A stretch of DNA of 64,000 bases from Devosia ginsengisoli (GTDB lineage Bacteria; Pseudomonadota; Alphaproteobacteria; Rhizobiales; Devosiaceae): positions 631,488-695,487 of the forward strand of contig NZ_JANQAJ010000011.1 in the NCBI RefSeq assembly GCF_024707105.1, read 5' to 3'. The notes below the pieces were generated by a model. The model saw only the letters and a list, made by a program, of their open reading frames with translations, had not been told where the DNA came from and did not search any database. The translations under genes and the position numbers were made by a program. How positions within the stretch are numbered: position 1 is the stretch's first letter; the number at the start of each line of letters is the position of its first letter. Shown in pieces: positions 47,048 to 56,091 of the stretch.

Positions 47048-48006
47048 CAGCGCGCTCCCAGCCGAATGCGCGGATCGAGCGCAGCATAGGCGAGGTCGAC
47101 CAGCAGGTTGACGATGAGGAAGTTGAGCGCAATGAACAGCACGCAACCCTGCACCAGCGCGTAATCGCGCTGGCCGATGGCGTCGAGCGTCAGCCGGCCG
47201 AGGCCTGGCAGGGCGAAAATCTGCTCGACGATCACAGCGCCGCCCAGCAGGTAGCCGAACTCCACACCGCTCAGCGTCACCACCGGAATGAGCGCATTGG
47301 GCAAAGCATGGTGCCAGACCACGCTGCGCGCCGGGACGCCCTTGGCGCGGGCGGTGCGGATATAGTCGTCGCTCAGCACATCGAGCATGGATGCGCGGGA
47401 AATGCGGGTCACTGACGCCGCAAAGGCAAAGCCCAGCGTGACGGCGGGGAAGATCAGTTGCCCCAGATTGGCCAGCGGGTCGCTCCAGAGCGAAGCGAAG
47501 CTGCCCATGGCGGGAATGAAGCCGAAATAGACCGACAGAACATAGATGATGACAAGGCCGACCACGAAGCCCGGGGTCGACTGACCCAGCATGGCGAGAA
47601 TGCGCACCACGACATCGGCGGGCCGCTCGCCGCGCGTCGCCGCCAGCACGCCCGCTGGAACGCCGACGCTCAGCGCGATCACCATGGAGAGCAGCGCCAG
47701 TTCCAGCGTCAGCGGAAAGCGTTCGAGAATAATGGCGAGAACCGGTCGCCCGTAGGTTACGGACAGGCCCAGATCGCCCTGCAACACGCCCCAGAGCCAA
47801 CGGCCATATTGCACGACAGCCGGCTGGTCGATGCCGAAATACTCCGCCAGCGCCTGGCGCTGCACCGGGGTGAGCAGGCCCGCCTCGGTCCCCAGCATGG
47901 CGGTGATGGCATCGCCCGGAATCATGCGGATGGAGAAGAACACCAGTAGCGAGACGCCGAGCAGGATCAGCGGAAAGGTCACGAGCCGCCGCGCCAGATA
48001 GTTCAT
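47047..48006 (-). CDS. peptide-type ABC importer permease, DppB-like
   Basis: A 319-residue permease. MNYLARRLVTFPLILLGVSL is the start, followed by FFSIRMIPGDAITAML; RTARAKGVPARSVVWHHALPNA is the EAA region, split across the cytoplasmic loop, and AALDPRIRLGAR the end. It follows the binding-protein gene across a hairpin. Confidence 0.92.
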   Translation of the reverse strand: MNYLARRLVTFPLILLGVSLLVFFSIRMIPGDAITAMLGTEAGLLTPVQRQALAEYFGIDQPAVVQYGRWLWGVLQGDLGLSVTYGRPVLAIILERFPLTLELALLSMVIALSVGVPAGVLAATRGERPADVVVRILAMLGQSTPGFVVGLVIIYVLSVYFGFIPAMGSFASLWSDPLANLGQLIFPAVTLGFAFAASVTRISRASMLDVLSDDYIRTARAKGVPARSVVWHHALPNALIPVVTLSGVEFGYLLGGAVIVEQIFALPGLGRLTLDAIGQRDYALVQGCVLFIALNFLIVNLLVDLAYAALDPRIRLGAR

Positions 48007-48031
48007 GGTGTCAATCCGTGGAGGCAGGAGG

Positions 48032-48055
48032 GAGGCGGGTCCGAAGACCCGCCTC
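48032..48055 (-). other. intercistronic hairpin
   Basis: GAGGCGGGTC pairs with GACCCGCCTC around a CGAA loop (10 bp), between the binding-protein stop and the DppB start. No T-run follows on the minus strand, so it is probably a stabilising or processing stem. Confidence 0.75.
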
Positions 48056-48063
48056 GGACAAGG

Positions 48064-49581
48064 CTATTGGCCCAGCGTTACCTTGGTCAGCCCGAAGAGC
48101 GTACCGGTGGCAGAGGATTCAAAGCCCGATATGGTCTTGAGCTGCGCCGTATAGATGTTGGACGTGGACAGCCAGATCCACGGCGCCAACTCGGTCAACC
48201 GGGCTTCGAATTGCTGGAAGATTTCCTTGCGCTTGGCAATGTCGGTCTCGACCCGCCCCTGCTGGAGCAGGCTGTCGATCTCGTCATCGGTGAAGTTGGA
48301 CACCTTGAGCAGGTTACCGTCCTTGGTGAAGTAGCGATTGTACATCGGATAGGGGTCGGTGCGACCGCCATTCAGGGCCACCGCCATGTCGAAATCGCCG
48401 GCCAGCCAGCGGTCGACATAGACATTGAGCTCCATCAGCTCGATTTCGAGATTGATGCCGATTTCCGCCAGTTGGCTTTGCAGCACCTGCGCCTCGGCCG
48501 AGGCGACCGGTGGCTCGCCGGTGGCGGCGATGACCTTGGCCGAGAAGCCGTCAACGCCGGCTTCGGCCATCAATGCCTTGGCTTTCTCGATATCCTGCTC
48601 GTAGCAGAACAGGGTCGAGGGATCGCTGGCATAAGCCGGCATGGTGAGAGGCCCGGTGACCTTGCCCTCGCCCACCAGGGCGGTATCGAGAATATCCTGC
48701 CGGTCCACGGCACAGGAAATCGCCTGCCGCACCTGGAGATTGTCCATGGGCGAACGTGACGGATTGAGCTGGAGCACATTATAGGCCAGGCCCGGCACCG
48801 CATTGAGCTGCAGATTGGGCTCGTTGGGGACGAGCGTCGCCACCAGCGGGTCATTGATCAGCGCGAAATCGGTCTGGCCGGCGCGCAGCGAGGCCAGGAT
48901 GGCCGTTTCGTCGGGCAGGACCGAAATGGTGATGCCGTCATAGGCGATGTCGCCACCGGCCCAATTGGCATTGACGCTCAGTTCCTCGCGGGAATTGGGC
49001 TCCCAGCTATCCAGCACGAAGGGGCCGGACCCCAATGCGGTCGTGGCAACCGAACCATCGGCAATGGCCTTGGCCGGAACGACGGCGGCATTGATCGAGG
49101 CCATGGCCACGAGGAGCGGCGCGTCGGGCTGGGACAGGTTGAATACCACGGTGGCCGGATCGGGCGCATCGATGGAGGCGATGGAAAGGAAGTTCGAGCG
49201 CGCCGCGGCGCCGGTCGCCTCATCGAGCAGGCGCTCGAAAGAGGCCTTCACGTCCTCCGAGGTTACCGTTGCGCCGTCGCTGAACTTGGCGTCGGGATCG
49301 AGCTTGAAGGTCAGCGTCAGCCCATCCTCGGAAAATTCCCAGCTCTCGGCGATGGCCGGGACCACGTCGAGATTGGTATCGTTCCGCACCAGCGGCTCGT
49401 AAATGAGTTCGAGCAGCCGCAGCGACGAAAACGCCGTCTGGGCATGCGGATCGAGGCCGGTGGCATCCTGCGACCAGGCCATGCGCAGATTTGCCGCCTG
49501 CGCCGGCAGGGCCAGGCCGGCCGTCGCGAGAAGGGCCGCTGCCAGGCCGGCAAAAGCGGTCCGGGAAAGCTTCGTATACAT
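48064..49581 (-). CDS. ABC importer substrate-binding protein, family 5 (second muropeptide candidate)
   Basis: A 505-residue periplasmic protein. Signal peptide of about 32 residues (MYTKLSRTAFAGLAAALLAT to PAQAANL). Family 5 parts: SSLRLLELIYEPLV, LTFKLDPDAKFSDGATVTSED and VRQAISCAVDRQDILDTAL. The start ATG 49581 has AAGGGAG upstream. It leads an operon with two permeases, a fused ATPase, the serine hydrolase and anmK. The link to anmK suggests anhydroMurNAc-containing ligands. Confidence 0.92.
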   Translation of the reverse strand: MYTKLSRTAFAGLAAALLATAGLALPAQAANLRMAWSQDATGLDPHAQTAFSSLRLLELIYEPLVRNDTNLDVVPAIAESWEFSEDGLTLTFKLDPDAKFSDGATVTSEDVKASFERLLDEATGAAARSNFLSIASIDAPDPATVVFNLSQPDAPLLVAMASINAAVVPAKAIADGSVATTALGSGPFVLDSWEPNSREELSVNANWAGGDIAYDGITISVLPDETAILASLRAGQTDFALINDPLVATLVPNEPNLQLNAVPGLAYNVLQLNPSRSPMDNLQVRQAISCAVDRQDILDTALVGEGKVTGPLTMPAYASDPSTLFCYEQDIEKAKALMAEAGVDGFSAKVIAATGEPPVASAEAQVLQSQLAEIGINLEIELMELNVYVDRWLAGDFDMAVALNGGRTDPYPMYNRYFTKDGNLLKVSNFTDDEIDSLLQQGRVETDIAKRKEIFQQFEARLTELAPWIWLSTSNIYTAQLKTISGFESSATGTLFGLTKVTLGQ

Positions 49582-49976
49582 TGCAACTCCCTTTGAGGTG
49601 TCTGTTTCTTCCTGCGCCAAGCCGCACCTCGATGGCATTGACGTGGTTGGATGCCGGCCTGCGGACCGGTTATTCGTACCGGCCCGTCCGGGGCAGACAG
49701 CAGCCATCGGCGGAGAGCTTAGGGGCGTTCGCCCGGACTTGTCGAGAGTGGTATCACATTGGTCCGAAGGTGATAGCAGATTGGGTGCCTAATCCTCCGG
49801 GCGCATATGGTCGACGTGGGTATAGGCGTTGAGTGAAGAAGCAGGCTAAATCTGCTATCTTATAGCTAAAACTTATATCTGTGGCGCCTGTTCGAATTGT
49901 GCTTTCGGTGCTGCATCTCCTAGCTTGGTCCCCAACGGGACACCGCAGGATGACACGCGCAGGAGGATCAGCATCC
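49582..49976. other. divergent intergenic control region
   Basis: A 395-base gap between the minus-strand importer and galB. I see no gene. It holds two dyads: TATCAC-N12-GTGATA (49752-49775) and the pair GATAGCAGATT (49772-49782)/AATCTGCTATC (49849-49859). AT-rich bases 49847-49880 with TATAGC and TTATAT suggest promoter DNA for galB. Confidence 0.6.
49752..49859. promoter_or_regulatory. putative LysR-type operators before galB
   Basis: TATCAC-N12-GTGATA is a symmetric element; an 11-base inverted pair (GATAGCAGATT and AATCTGCTATC) spans 66 bases. Spaced dyads are typical of LysR-type activation. The regulator would be the protein at 52498, or one of its paralogues; not proven. Confidence 0.45.
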
Positions 49977-50705
49977 ATGACCAAGACAGCCCTTATCGTC
50001 AGCGCCCATTCGGCGGACTTCGTCTGGCGCTGCGGTGGCGCCATCGCCTTACACGCCGCCAACGGCTATGAGGTGACCGTCGTCTGCCTGTCCTATGGCG
50101 AGCGTGGCGAGAGCGCCAAGCTGTGGAAGCAGGCCGGCATGACGCTGGACAAGGTCAAGGCCGGCCGCCGCGTCGAAGCAGAGAATGCCGCCAAGGCCCT
50201 CGACGTGCATGATATCCAGTTCTTCGATCTCGGCGATTATCCGCTGGAGATGACGCGGGAGGCCAAGGATCGGCTGGTGGATGTGATGCGGGCGGTGCAG
50301 CCGAGCTTCATGATGACGCATTCCAAGTACGACCCCTACAATACCGACCACATGTATGTGTCGCAGTGGACGCTGGAATGCCGCGCCATCGCCCAGGCCT
50401 GGGGGCATAATCCGGGGCAGAAAGTCCTCGGTGCACCGCAGGTCTATCTGTTCGAGCCGCACCAGACCGAGCAGATGGACTGGAAGCCGGACGTATTTCT
50501 CGACATCACCGATGTGTGGGACAAGAAATGGGCCGCCATCCAGGCCATGGAGGGGCAGGAACACCTCTGGCACTATTACAGGAATGTCGCCGAGAACCGG
50601 GCCAATCACTTCACCCGCAATTCGGGCGGGCAGTCCGGTGGGCGCCCGGCCAAATATGCCGAGGGCTTCCAGTCGATCTATCCGCGCACCGTGGATGAAC
50701 TGTGA
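49977..50705 (+). CDS. galB: 4-oxalomesaconate hydratase, PIG-L type
   Basis: A 242-residue PIG-L/LmbE-fold zinc enzyme. The metal motif is His11 and Asp14 in [13 protein letters not shown], the variation seen in Gal[21 protein letters not shown] carries the third ligand region. GalB converts 4-oxalomesaconate to 4-carboxy-4-hydroxy-2-oxoadipate in gallate degradation. ATG 49977 has AGGAGG upstream. It overlaps the next gene by one base, and galC and galD follow in pathway order. That neighbourhood makes the assignment firm. Confidence 0.9.
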   Translation: MTKTALIVSAHSADFVWRCGGAIALHAANGYEVTVVCLSYGERGESAKLWKQAGMTLDKVKAGRRVEAENAAKALDVHDIQFFDLGDYPLEMTREAKDRLVDVMRAVQPSFMMTHSKYDPYNTDHMYVSQWTLECRAIAQAWGHNPGQKVLGAPQVYLFEPHQTEQMDWKPDVFLDITDVWDKKWAAIQAMEGQEHLWHYYRNVAENRANHFTRNSGGQSGGRPAKYAEGFQSIYPRTVDEL

Positions 50706-51376
50706 TGAGCATCGTTGTCCAGAATATCGAGCGGGCTGAGCAATCCATCATCGACCGTCTTGCCGCCTGTGGCGTCGCCACGGTGCATGAGGCGCAGGGG
50801 CGCAAGGGGCTGCTGGCCAGCCATATACGGCCGATTTATTCGGGGGCGCGGCTGGCTGCCAGCGCGGTGACCATTTCGGCCCCGCCTGGCGACAACTGGA
50901 TGGTTCACGTTGCCATCGAACAGCTCAAGGCCGGCGACATCATGGTGCTGGCGCCGACCAGCCCCAGCGAAGACGGCTATTTCGGCGACCTGCTCGCCAC
51001 CTCCGCCCGAGCGCGCGGCTGCAAGGGGCTCATCATCGATGCGGGGGTGCGCGATGTGGCCGACCTCACCGCCATGAAATTCCCCGTCTGGTCCAAGGCC
51101 ATTTTCGCGCAGGGCACCGTCAAGGAAACGCTCGGCTCGGTGAACGTGCCTGTGGTCTGCGCCGGCATGCTGGTCAATCCCGGCGATGTCATCGTGGCCG
51201 ACGACGATGGTGTCTGCGTGGTGCGTCGCGAAGAGGCGGAAGCCGTGGCGCAGAAGGCCGAGGCGCGAGTCGCTGCCGAGGAGGATAAGCGCAAGCGGCT
51301 CGCCGCAGGCGAACTGGGCCTCGACATCTACAAGATGCGTGAGCGGCTGGCCGAGAAGGGGCTGAAATATGTCTAG
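50705..51376 (+). CDS. galC: 4-carboxy-4-hydroxy-2-oxoadipate aldolase, RraA-like
   Basis: A 223-residue class II aldolase of the RraA/HMG aldolase fold that splits carboxyhydroxyoxoadipate to pyruvate and oxaloacetate. [13 protein letters not shown] near the start, [13 protein letters not shown] with the metal-binding Asp, and [20 protein letters not shown] then [12 protein letters not shown] are diagnostic. ATG 50705 and a GTG 50702 are both possible; the latter would overlap the galB stop as GTGA. It overlaps galD by eight bases. Confidence 0.92.
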   Translation: MSIVVQNIERAEQSIIDRLAACGVATVHEAQGRKGLLASHIRPIYSGARLAASAVTISAPPGDNWMVHVAIEQLKAGDIMVLAPTSPSEDGYFGDLLATSARARGCKGLIIDAGVRDVADLTAMKFPVWSKAIFAQGTVKETLGSVNVPVVCAGMLVNPGDVIVADDDGVCVVRREEAEAVAQKAEARVAAEEDKRKRLAAGELGLDIYKMRERLAEKGLKYV

Positions 51377-52421
51377 CCAAGGCGTGCCCTGCATGTGGAT
51401 GCGCGGGGGCACGTCCAAGGGCGGCTATTTCCTGGCCGATGACCTGCCGGCCGATACCGCCGAACGCGACGCGCTACTGCTCAAGATCATGGGCTCGCCC
51501 GATCCGCGCCAGATCGATGGCATGGGCGGCGCCAATCCGCTGACCTCCAAGATCGCGGTGGTACAGCGCTCCACCCGTCCCGGCATTGATGTCGATTACC
51601 TGTTCCTGCAGGTCTTCGTCGATCAGCCCACGGTTACCGACCAACAGAATTGCGGCAATATCCTTGCCGGCGTCGGCCCTTTCGCCATAGAGCGCGGACT
51701 GGTCAGCCCCAGGGACGGCCAGACCGTAGTGCGCATCTTCATGGAAAATACCGGCCAGGTGGCCGAGGCGCGCGTCGAAACGCCGGGTGGGCGCGTCAAC
51801 TATGAGGGCGACGGGCGTATCGATGGCGTCCCCGGCACATCCGCGCCCATTCCCATCACCTTTGCCGATACGGCGGGCTCGAGCTGTGGTGCGCTACTGC
51901 CGACGGGCAAGGCGGTGGACGTGATCGAGGGGGTCGACTGCACGCTGATCGACAACGGCATGCCCTGCGTCGTCATGCGCGCCGCCGACCTCGGCATATC
52001 CGGCACCGAAAGCCCCCAGATACTGGAAGCCAATGCCGCCCTGCGCGACAAGCTTGAAGCCATCCGCCTCAAGGCCGGACCGATGATGAATCTCGGTGAC
52101 GTGGCGAAGAGCTCGGTACCCAAGATGACCATGGTCTCGGCGTCGGTGGCGGGCGGCGCGATCTCCACCCGCACCTTCATTCCGCATCGTTGCCATGACT
52201 CCATCGGCGTGCTCGGCGCCGTCAGCGTCGCCACGGCCTGCCTGCTGCCCGAAGGCCCGGCGTCCGAACTCGCCAAGGTGCCCGAGGGCGGAGAGAAGCT
52301 GATTTCGGTGGAGCATCCGACAGGCGAGATGAGCGTCATCGCCAGCGTCGCAGACGGCGTGGTGACCAATGCGGCGGTGTTGCGCACGGCGCGCAAGCTG
52401 TTCGATGGAGTCGTGTTCTAA
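51369..52421 (+). CDS. galD: 4-oxalomesaconate tautomerase, PrpF family
   Basis: A 350-residue diaminopimelate-epimerase-like enzyme. [20 protein letters not shown] carries the PrpF signature, [18 protein letters not shown] is conserved and [15 protein letters not shown] contains the catalytic-region Cys. It tautomerises the keto form of 4-oxalomesaconate for GalB. It completes the galB-galC-galD set; the gallate dioxygenase gene galA is not in this window. The name PrpF family rather than GalD would be used without the neighbours. Confidence 0.9.
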   Translation: MSSQGVPCMWMRGGTSKGGYFLADDLPADTAERDALLLKIMGSPDPRQIDGMGGANPLTSKIAVVQRSTRPGIDVDYLFLQVFVDQPTVTDQQNCGNILAGVGPFAIERGLVSPRDGQTVVRIFMENTGQVAEARVETPGGRVNYEGDGRIDGVPGTSAPIPITFADTAGSSCGALLPTGKAVDVIEGVDCTLIDNGMPCVVMRAADLGISGTESPQILEANAALRDKLEAIRLKAGPMMNLGDVAKSSVPKMTMVSASVAGGAISTRTFIPHRCHDSIGVLGAVSVATACLLPEGPASELAKVPEGGEKLISVEHPTGEMSVIASVADGVVTNAAVLRTARKLFDGVVF

Positions 52422-52497
52422 CGGGCAACCTGCGTGGACCCGGCAGCGCGCGCCGCCTATGATGGCGCATGATCCGGCATGGCAAAGGTAGGCGGAG

Positions 52498-53676
52498 ATG
52501 AAGCCAAATCTGCGGCATCTCCGCGTTTTCCTCGCCGCTTTCGATAGCGGATCGATCTCCCAGGCGGCCGGCCTTTGCTCGGTCTCGCAGCCCGCCGCCA
52601 CCCAATCCATCCGCAAGCTGGAAGAGCATTTCACCAGCAAGCTCTTCCATCGAACCCCGCAGGGATTGCTTTTGACCGACGCCGGGGGCCTGCTGGCCAA
52701 CCGCGTGCGGCGCGCTTTCGCACTGCTCGACCCGGCATTGGGCGATCTCTCCCCTCGCCTGCACCTGACCGCCACGTCCTCGCAACTGACCGCGCTGGTC
52801 GCTGGGGTCGAGATGGAAAATTTCACGCTGGCCGCCAGAAAGCTCGGCCTGGCGCAACCCAGCGTCCATCGCGCCATCAGCGACCTGGAAAAAGACGCCG
52901 GTCGACCCCTGTTCGAACGCACGTCGCGCGGAATGCATGCCACGCGGCCGGCGACACGGCTGGCCCAGGCGGTGCAACTGGCCTTTGCGGAGATTTATCA
53001 GGCGGAAGCCGATCTGGGCGAGCTTTCCGGCCGTGAAGTGGGGCGTATCGTCGTTGGTGCCATGCCACTATCGCGGTCGTCCATCCTGCCCGAAGCCATC
53101 GCACGTTTCCGGCGACGCCGCGCCACCCTGCCCATCCAGGCGCTGGACGGCCCCTATGACGACCTGATCGCCGGGTTGCGGCGGGGCGAGGTGGACTTCC
53201 TGGTCGGTGCCATGCGCGATCCTCCGCCCATCGGGGATGTCGTGCAGGACCCGCTGTTCGATGACGAGTTGATCGTGGTGTGCCGGCCGGGGCACCCGCT
53301 GCTGGCCGAATTCAATCTGCAGCCAGCGCAGCTTAGCGGCTTTCCCTGGGTGGTCAATATTCCCGGGACGCCGGCGCGGAACATGTTCGAGAAAGTGCTT
53401 TCAGGGCCAGAACGTCCCACCAGCCTGGTCGAGACCGGCTCGATGGTGCTGATGCGCGAGCTCCTGCAGGTAACTGATCATCTTGGTTTCATCTCGAGCC
53501 TGCAGATCCGTTCCGATCTGCTGCAGGGCGTGGTGGTGCGCCTGCCCGCGCACTTGGCGGACACGACCCGCCCCATCGGACTGACCTTCCGCGCCGGCTG
53601 GATACCCACAAGTGCGCAGCGTGACCTGATTGCCGATATCCGCGCGGCGACCGCGGCCATTTCCGGACGGGAATAG
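52498..53676 (+). CDS. LysR-family regulator with tandem HTH domains
   Basis: A 392-residue protein, about 90 longer than usual. Residues 4-64 are a LysR HTH (HLRVFLAAFDSGSISQAAGL, SVSQPAATQSIRKLEEHF), and 97-155 are a second one (LTALVAGVEMENFTLAARKL, LAQPSVHRAISDLEKDAG). A normal inducer domain follows from about 185. It follows galD by 76 bases on the same strand, so it may control the galBCD operon. A LysR protein with two DNA-binding domains can occupy paired sites; the spaced dyads upstream of galB would suit that. Confidence 0.9.
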   Translation: MKPNLRHLRVFLAAFDSGSISQAAGLCSVSQPAATQSIRKLEEHFTSKLFHRTPQGLLLTDAGGLLANRVRRAFALLDPALGDLSPRLHLTATSSQLTALVAGVEMENFTLAARKLGLAQPSVHRAISDLEKDAGRPLFERTSRGMHATRPATRLAQAVQLAFAEIYQAEADLGELSGREVGRIVVGAMPLSRSSILPEAIARFRRRRATLPIQALDGPYDDLIAGLRRGEVDFLVGAMRDPPPIGDVVQDPLFDDELIVVCRPGHPLLAEFNLQPAQLSGFPWVVNIPGTPARNMFEKVLSGPERPTSLVETGSMVLMRELLQVTDHLGFISSLQIRSDLLQGVVVRLPAHLADTTRPIGLTFRAGWIPTSAQRDLIADIRAATAAISGRE

Positions 53677-53703
53677 AGGCGGCGGTTGTGCCGGTAAAGG
53701 GAA

Positions 53704-53794
53704 TGGCGGAGAGGATGGGATTCGAACCCACGAGGACCTTTAGAGCCCTGCGCCCTTAGCAGGGGCGTGCCTTCGACCACTCGGCCACCTCTCC
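53704..53794 (-). tRNA. tRNA-Ser (GCU anticodon)
   Basis: On the minus strand the 91-base sequence begins GGAGAGGTGGCCGAGTGG and ends CCTCTCC-G-CCA with CCA encoded. The anticodon stem is CGCCC/GGGCG around CTGCTAA, giving anticodon GCT that reads AGC and AGT. The long variable arm and GTTCGAATCCC T-arm are typical of tRNA-Ser. Confidence 0.97.
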
Positions 53795-53959
53795 GGCAGG
53801 GGGTGGATAGCGGGCGGGGATTGGGAAGGCAAGCGGTTTTTGGCCGAGCACACCGCGCGATGCGATTGTTGCGGTATTTGCTTTATGGCCGCCACGAATG
53901 GCGGCTAGATCGTGTGGCGCGGCGAATCGCGATTGACCCTCCGACGGCAGGTGGAGTGC

Positions 53960-54484
53960 ATGGCAAACGGCGGCTTGAGACTTTGTATCGGGGTGGGTGT
54001 GATGCTGGCCGGCATGATGAGTGCCGGCGCCCAGGAGCCTTTCGTACCCGACCCCAATCGCATTCTCGACCCGATCGAGGGCATCTGGCAGACGGTGGAA
54101 CTGTCCGAAATCACCATCGCGCTGTGCCCGGAGGGGTTTTGCGGCACGCTGAGCAAGATCGTGGTGCCGCGCGAGGGTTTGACGGAAGAGGAATATGCCG
54201 CCGCGCTGGCCATGCCGGTGGAGAGCTTTACCGATGTCCGCAATCCCGACCCCACATTGCGCAGCCGGCCGATGCTGGGACTGCAGATTCTGACGCTGCT
54301 GCCCAGTGTAAAGCCGAATGTCTATGACGGGGAAATCTATAATCCCGAGGACGGCAATACCTATTCGGGTTACATCGAAATGCTGGGGCCGGACTTCATC
54401 CGGCTCAATGGCTGTGTGCTGTATAACATCATCTGCCAGGGGCAGGACTGGGTCCGGGTGATCCCCGAACCCGTGGCGCAATAG
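53960..54484 (+). CDS. DUF2147 secreted protein
   Basis: A 174-residue protein with a signal peptide (residues 1 to about 25, ending SAGAQEP). DUF2147 pattern: IEGIWQT, LCPEGFCGTLSKIV, RNPDPTLRSRPMLGLQIL, GEIYNPEDGNTYSGYIEM and RLNGCVLYNIICQGQDWVRV. These are mostly exported proteins of unknown role in alphaproteobacteria. ATG 53960 is chosen for the signal peptide; the upstream frame adds an unlikely Arg-rich stretch. Its stop abuts the converging GST gene with no gap. Confidence 0.85.
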   Translation: MANGGLRLCIGVGVMLAGMMSAGAQEPFVPDPNRILDPIEGIWQTVELSEITIALCPEGFCGTLSKIVVPREGLTEEEYAAALAMPVESFTDVRNPDPTLRSRPMLGLQILTLLPSVKPNVYDGEIYNPEDGNTYSGYIEMLGPDFIRLNGCVLYNIICQGQDWVRVIPEPVAQ

Positions 54485-55183
54485 TCAGCGCTGGTTGAAC
54501 AGGACCTTCTGGGCGTCCTTGTCGTCGGCGAGGCTCTTCTGCGGCACGTCCTTGCCCCAGTTCAGGCCGCGCTGGACGGCCGGACGGGCGTTGAGGCGTT
54601 CGATCCAGGCGGCAAAGTTGGGCATCTCGGCCTTGGAAATGCCATAGCGCTCCCAGCTTTGCGCCCAGCCGATGGAGGCGATGTCGGCGATGGAATAGTC
54701 GCCGGCAATATAGTCCCGGCCTTCGAGCTGGGTGTTCAGCACGCGGAACAGGCGGTGGGTTTCATCGGTGTAGCGCTTCTGAGCGTAGGGGATTTTCTCG
54801 GGCGCATAGACGTTGAAGTGATTGTTCTGGCCGAGCATGGGGCCGAAGCCGCCGACCTGCCAGAACAGCCATTCATCAACCTTGACCTGCTGGCGCGGAT
54901 CGGTGGGGTAGAGCTGGCCGAATTTGAGGCCGAGATATTTGAGGATGGCGCCGGATTCGAAGATCGAGATCGGCTCGCCACCCGGGCCTTCGGGATCGAC
55001 GATGGCGGGAATCTTGTTGTTGGGCGAGATGGCCAGGAATTCGGGCGTGAACTGTTCACCCTTGCCGATATCGATGCGGTGATAGATCCACGGCACGCCG
55101 AGCTCTTCGAGCATGATGTGGACTTTCTGCCCGTTTGGCGTGGGCAGGGAATAGGCCTCGATCGGCTTGGTCTGGGTGGTCAT
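54485..55183 (-). CDS. glutathione S-transferase, Nu-class/YfcG-like
   Basis: A 232-residue cytoplasmic protein. YSLPTPNGQKVHIMLEEL has the Thr15 and Asn17 pattern of YfcG-type (Nu class) enzymes, which act as glutathione-dependent disulfide-bond reductases. NNKIPAIVDPEG and FESGAILKYL complete the thioredoxin-fold part; the helical C-terminal domain follows at about 95. Single gene. Confidence 0.9.
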   Translation of the reverse strand: MTTQTKPIEAYSLPTPNGQKVHIMLEELGVPWIYHRIDIGKGEQFTPEFLAISPNNKIPAIVDPEGPGGEPISIFESGAILKYLGLKFGQLYPTDPRQQVKVDEWLFWQVGGFGPMLGQNNHFNVYAPEKIPYAQKRYTDETHRLFRVLNTQLEGRDYIAGDYSIADIASIGWAQSWERYGISKAEMPNFAAWIERLNARPAVQRGLNWGKDVPQKSLADDKDAQKVLFNQR

Positions 55184-55325
55184 TTGCCGCTTCCGTTGGT
55201 GAATGGGTCACGCAGATATATCGGCGATCTACGATGGAGGGCAAGGCAGCATATTGCCGCCCTGCCCCCGGTCCTTAGATTTGTCCCGCTTCGAACCGGA
55301 AACCCGGGACCACTTTTCCCGATCA

Positions 55326-55766
55326 TCATGCCCGCCGCAGAACCATCTGCGGATTGCCGTTGCCGCGCGTGGCGCTGGAAATGCCGTGGATATCCACGGT
55401 GGAGACCACGCGGTGGCGCAAGGCGGCGAACATGAAGGTCGGCGTGACATTGACCGGTTCGTCGAACTGGATGGTCACGGTGTAGCTCTGCATGTTGCCC
55501 AGGAGCTGAACCCCGATCAGCATGCCGGTGAAGGGCTGATCGAGATAGAGGCCTTTGACGCGCGTTCCGACCTGCCAGGGCGAGACGATGCGATCCGGCA
55601 AGGCGGCGCGGGCGGTGTTCCAATCGCGATAGCCATGGGCACGGGCGACCTGTTCGAGGGCGGCGCCATGCGACAGGGTTTCGCCGAGGGTGGCACGCTG
55701 CTGGCGCAGTTCCTTGGCCTCGGCCTTGAGAGTCTGGGCGGAAGGGGTATCGAGTGAAAACGACAT
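55326..55766 (-). CDS. glyoxalase-related protein
   Basis: A 146-residue protein whose N-terminal LKAEAKELRQQRATLGETLS then HGAALEQVARAHGYRDWNTA matches the small helical domain annotated as glyoxalase superfamily/glyoxalase-related. The C-terminal half (SPWQVGTRVKGLYLDQPFTG) is beta-rich. No metal-binding residues are clear. ATG 55766. Function is not known. Confidence 0.75.
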   Translation of the reverse strand: MSFSLDTPSAQTLKAEAKELRQQRATLGETLSHGAALEQVARAHGYRDWNTARAALPDRIVSPWQVGTRVKGLYLDQPFTGMLIGVQLLGNMQSYTVTIQFDEPVNVTPTFMFAALRHRVVSTVDIHGISSATRGNGNPQMVLRRA

Positions 55767-56091
55767 GATAGGTCCTCTCATCTGCATGAGGCGACTGTTC
55801 CATGGGGGCTCGCATTGCCATGATGCGCCTTGCAAAGATGAACCAATGGTTCGTTCTTCTGCTCGGAGACTGGACTTCACCATCGGAATTGCTTCCGGCG
55901 AGCGGCGGGTGCCAGCGACCTGAGCGGGATATGCGCGCGAGGGTGCCTTTTGTCAACGGCATGGCGGCTATGCGATCAATCCGGGTGATGGGGTGATCAG
56001 ACAAATGCGTTGGGCGCAGGGGCACAGGCGGGCTATGGCCTGAGGTGGACCCTGGCCTTTGCCGGGATGACGCCGTGGTTGGGAAGTCGCA
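55767..56091. other. intergenic region, no gene
   Basis: A 325-base gap between the divergent glyoxalase-related and TauE/SafE genes. No convincing frame. Contains a family C repeat (56044-56072). Confidence 0.5.
56044..56072. repeat. extragenic repeat, family C
   Basis: GTGGACCCTGGCCTTTGCCG then GGATGAC, similar to the element at 59427-59465 (GGGTCCCGGCTCAAGGCCGGGATGAC). This kind of repeat is common between genes of Hyphomicrobiales. Confidence 0.6.
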
